Shown here in pieces: positions 5,985 through 6,090 of a stretch of 6,090 bases of DNA. This stretch comes from Flavobacteriales bacterium UBA2619 (GTDB lineage Bacteria; Bacteroidota; Bacteroidia; Flavobacteriales_D; Sanyastnellaceae). The stretch covers positions 50,181 to 56,270 of the forward strand of contig DDJR01000007.1 of assembly GCA_002339135.1 (NCBI GenBank), given 5' to 3'. How positions within the stretch are numbered: the stretch's first letter is position 1; every line of letters starts with the position of its first letter. The notes beneath the pieces were generated by a model. The model had not been told where the DNA came from and searched no databases. It saw nothing but the letters and a program-made list of their open reading frames with translations. Position numbers and translations under genes: made by a program.

Positions 5985-6018
5985 AAACGATAATTTAGAC
6001 TTACAAGATACAGCTATT

Positions 6019-6089
6019 CAGATTTGCCACCTTGTAAGCCAGATTTACAACCACTCCCCTTGCTCTCGCACGGCTCGTGATTTGCCAAC
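6019..6089. repeat. three imperfect copies of a GATTTGCCAaC-like motif
   Basis: On the plus strand, CAGATTTGCCACC (6019-6031) and CAGATTTACAACC (6040-6052) agree at 11 of 13 bases with a 21-bp period, and GATTTGCCAAC at 6079-6089 is a third copy at the window edge. They lie upstream of the BspA-like remnant relative to its direction. Spacing near two helical turns between the first two could suit a binding site, but chance or an extension of a repeat beyond the window cannot be excluded. Confidence 0.35.
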
Positions 6090-6090
6090 G

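Noticed and set aside
6014..6088. Possible C-terminus of a minus-strand gene entering from the right (ends QGGKSE, with three Cys)
   Set aside because: Only 24 codons are visible, no family is recognised, and a second minus-strand frame is open for 29 codons over the same stretch, so coding cannot be assigned.

Overview
The window looks like chromosomal DNA from a member of the Bacteroidota, most likely Flavobacteriales-like. The evidence is the gene content (folK, a SDY-type deoxynucleoside kinase and a GH109-type oxidoreductase in one run, with an apparent sppA diverging from folK), start codons preceded by A-rich leaders instead of Shine-Dalgarno sequences, TAnnTTTG-like -7 boxes, and a BspA-type repeat protein with a C-terminal tail typical of marine Bacteroidota. 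Genus cannot be read from this stretch.

Left part (1-2814): the first 53 codons of a minus-strand membrane protein, probably signal peptide peptidase SppA, diverge across a 41-bp spacer from a tight plus-strand run of three genes. These are folK (folate biosynthesis), a deoxynucleoside kinase (deoxynucleotide salvage) and an exported Gfo/Idh/MocA-fold protein closely resembling GH109 glycosidases. The gaps are 5 and 21 bp, so one transcript is likely. Folate and deoxynucleotide supply both serve DNA synthesis; the glycosidase-like gene is the outsider.

Middle (2835-5198): sucD (succinyl-CoA ligase alpha subunit, TCA cycle) lies on the minus strand and converges on the GH109-like gene with only 20 bp between stops. 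It diverges from mnmE (tRNA wobble-uridine modification GTPase) over 117 bp, which carry a -7-like box for each direction. Both proteins are full length with all recognised catalytic residues, and both are better started at ATG.

Right part (5199-6090): the character changes. About 380 bp of AT-rich DNA without a credible gene is followed by a minus-strand BspA/DUF285 repeat tract made of exact 75-bp period units. It has an intact C-terminus but no usable in-frame start. A short signal-peptide-like ORF overlaps its 5' end in another frame, so it is read as a broken or remnant surface-protein gene. Two neighbouring 11-bp palindromes sit directly after its stop codon, and short repeated motifs lie upstream of it. 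This is the only accessory-looking part. No CRISPR array, RNA gene, transposase, toxin-antitoxin pair or recognisable new defence system was found.
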